Assembly (NCBI GenBank): GCA_013339765.2
Contig: CM023452.1
Span: 154,608,806-154,672,805, forward strand
Source: Haemaphysalis longicornis
Taxonomy: Eukaryota; Arthropoda; Arachnida; Ixodida; Ixodidae
Length of the DNA stretch: 64,000 nucleotides
Direction: 5' to 3'
Shown: one piece after another, positions 61,889 through 64,000 of the stretch
How positions within the stretch are numbered: position 1 is the first letter of the stretch
Layout: each line of letters begins with the position of its first letter
The notes under the pieces: generated by a model
What the model was told of the DNA's origin: nothing
Database searches by the model: none
What the model saw: only the letters and a program-made list of their open reading frames with translations
Translations under genes and position numbers: made by a program

Positions 61889-63740
61889 CTGAACTAGGAA
61901 AGCTAAAAAGCAAGCCGCTTAGAAGCAAGCGACCATGCTGACAGACACGTCAGCTGCGCCCCACCCACAGCGTGTTCGTTTTCGTTATCGTCGTTTGTGG
62001 CAAGCTGTAGCGCCTCGGGGATTTTCCACCACGTCCCGTGACAATATTGTTACTTTAATAGTGTCAGAGAACTTAAAATGTATGCAATTAAAATGCTTAC
62101 CCCGTAGGCATGCAGGTTTGCAAAAACTTACACAGGGGATCATTTCCGGTGAAGTCCTCTCTAAGCCCTGGTGCAGCTGCATTATATTAAGTCTGCCTTC
62201 AGAAGTACTCTCCGCTATCTGCCTTTGACTGTGTTTAAATGACGACATGTGTCGTCAATATCCCACGCTGGACTATACTCCGTCCGACCGCTTTCACGTT
62301 TCCCGTTGCAGATTTGGCCACCAGTCTGTATTTCCCGTTCACCATCGGTTTGTGAGAATATGTGGCGTGATGTCGAAGAGTGACGGTGGAACGAGAAATG
62401 AGAAGTTCTGCTATTTCATCTCTGCGCCTCGTCCTATTGACTTCCTCTTCTATGCCGCCTTTTCCTATGGGCCGAATGCATATTTTATCACCTGGGAAAT
62501 GCTTTTACTGAGTAGGAGCTAAGCTGGTGTTTTAGCATCTCTTTGCTATACCCTCGCGCCGTCATTACTTTCATGCGCTGTCGATAACACTTTTGTGCCA
62601 TTGTGTTTTAGAAGGCAACTTACCTTCAATGTTTAGTTTGAATCATAGGAATGACATATCAAAAACGATTCAGAGTGAGAATATGACTTGTGTTCTAGCT
62701 ACTCGCATATACAGTTGCCTTTCTTATTACAGAGGTACAGAGCGTTATCGTACTGACGGGACCTGAAACCTCCCCAAACATTAGGATCAAAATTGCCCCA
62801 ACAAGTCATCTTCCAGTGCGTCTTACGAGGTAGGTTTCCGAAATCTCCAGTCGAGCTTACGTATGTGAAGCGACTTCTTTTACGCGCGAAGCATGCCTTA
62901 GCTAGCCCCAGCACGAATTTATGGCGTACATTTGTCAGCACCTCTTTCCTCGGATTGCTCTTGTAGAACCTTTTTCTTCATCCCTTTCCAGTTCCTCGTG
63001 GGTACGAATTTCTGGCGTAGTAAAGAGGATAACCACCATGTATGCACACACAGGGAAGTCATCGTTCAAAAATGCAAGAAGTGGCGGCATTTATCTCACG
63101 TTCGGCAGTTTATAGTTCCCAGTAAACTTTAGACGTATTGTAGCCTAACATAAGTATATCTGCGAAAATACTAGCGCTCTTTCCAACCTACACGTAATTA
63201 AATACAAAGCAACATAAAAAATACTTTTTCCTAAAAAAGGCGTTGGTGTAGTTGTAAACGCATATTAAGGCACACGCGTTCGAAATACGCATAATAACCT
63301 CAAGTGAACAACCTGTCCAATTTTTGGTGCCGTTTCCACCACTCGACCATAATGCTTTCACGCTAACACGTAAGCATTCTTAAGTGTGTTTGTCATCTTG
63401 TTATTTGCGTCGCACTTGTTTCATTTTACATGTATAGAAGATAGTAAATTATAAGTATGTTACATCACTAACTTTACCCCGATGGCTTTAATAAATAGGG
63501 CCAAAAACAAGCGGACTTTTTTGCGACAGTTTTCTCAAGAAATATTCGGAACGTTAAACCAGAAAATACATTACTATGTTCCCAACCAATTGTTTTTTCC
63601 GCGAAATGAACAAATCACGAAATATTTATAAATAACTGTGTTTCGTGCTAAAAAATGTACCTCTTTGATGAAGGCAGCAATAGTTCACTGGCATATTTTA
63701 GTATCCGAAGTTATCTGTGTGTAATTAATAGGCACTTCAA
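61889..63740. other. Intergenic, no gene recognised
   Basis: About 1.85 kb. Open frames include a minus-strand one at 62699-62941 (with GNLPRKTHWKMTCWGNFDPN) that has no ATG and no clear splice pair. A+T-rich from 63100 on. No repeat is recognised. Confidence 0.45.
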
Positions 63741-63743
63741 GAT

Positions 63744-63940
63744 TTGTCCCAATCTTGTAAATGCATGTTTCATCTATTTAAAAGAAAGGTGGTGCGCAAC
63801 TCGAATCCATGGGTGAACGGGACAATAATACGCTTATCATGCAAGCTTAAAAAAGCGAGAAAGAAATGCAAGCGAAACCCTACCGCTTGTAACACTGATA
63901 AAAGAGTCGAAAGTTGGGCAAGTTGGTATTGACGCATCTT
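63744..63940 (+). pseudogene. LINE ORF2 linker fragment at the window end
   Basis: The plus-strand frame reads RNSNPWVNGTIIRLSCKLKK and ARKKCKRNPTACNTDKR. The PWV-x-x-x-I-x-x-L-x-x-K pattern is the linker between endonuclease and reverse transcriptase in CR1/Jockey-like LINEs. A stop at 63930 follows. Whether a reverse transcriptase lies beyond 64000 cannot be seen. Confidence 0.5.
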
Positions 63941-64000
63941 AAAAATCAAAACTGCGCGCAAATTAACGAGGACGTGAACACACTGAAGACACCACAAGCG

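Noticed and set aside
1..64000. Rolling-circle (Helitron) or hAT/Mariner transposase genes
   Set aside because: Looked for Rep/helicase motifs, DDE/DDD cores and typical termini on both strands. None convincing beyond the Tigger-like tail.

Overview
The window looks like nuclear DNA of a hard tick (Ixodida). This rests on four copies of a tRNA-derived SINE that resembles the tick element Ruka, on the mixture of I-like, CR1/Jockey-like, RTE-like, Penelope-like, Ty3/gypsy and TTAA-flanked elements, and on intron-separated short exons. The species is not resolved. Nothing prokaryotic is present (no operons, no Shine-Dalgarno sites, no CRISPR array). Most long reading frames are fragments of mobile elements or antisense shadows of them.

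Layout. 1-3.5 kb: three head-to-tail minus-strand LINE pieces joined by (ATT)n tails. 3.5-7.1 kb: unique DNA with a probable host exon pair (4302-4695, 4805-4938). 7.1-13.4 kb: a Tigger/pogo deletion derivative, two SINEs, two TTAA-flanked miniature elements and a palindromic hairpin. 13.5-19.3 kb: a LINE without its endonuclease, interrupted in ORF1 by a gag-protease-only LTR element. 19.8-27.2 kb: a decayed minus-strand Ty3/gypsy element, itself interrupted by a plus-strand LINE with an (AAAT)n tail. 28.8-36.4 kb: an I-like LINE bounded by a 13-bp target duplication and interrupted by a TTAA-flanked element whose 3' half is tandemly duplicated. 38.8-39.9 kb: an RNase H LINE fragment. 40.0-44.7 kb: the youngest-looking element, a plus-strand Ty3/gypsy copy with two 205-bp LTRs, a 5-bp target duplication and an unbroken 867-residue gag-pol frame, but a frameshifted integrase. 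44.7-64 kb: lower element density, with a probable two-exon membrane-protein gene (54453-54063 joined to 53002-52485, minus), other candidate minus-strand exons at 48.7-51.4 kb, two Tigger-like termini, a Penelope-like element with a 306-bp inverted repeat, two more SINEs and LINE scraps.

How the parts relate. Several insertions can be ordered, because removing the younger element restores the reading frame of the older one (LTR element in LINE ORF1, LINE in gypsy pol, TTAA element in the I-like LINE). None of the elements looks fully autonomous. The plus-strand gypsy element comes closest. The host genes are inferred only from open frames, splice signals and matching codon phase; I recognise no family for them.

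I found no clearly new biological system. The most unusual structures are the Penelope-like fold-back, the perfect 70-bp palindrome inside gypsy pol, and the tandemly duplicated TTAA element.
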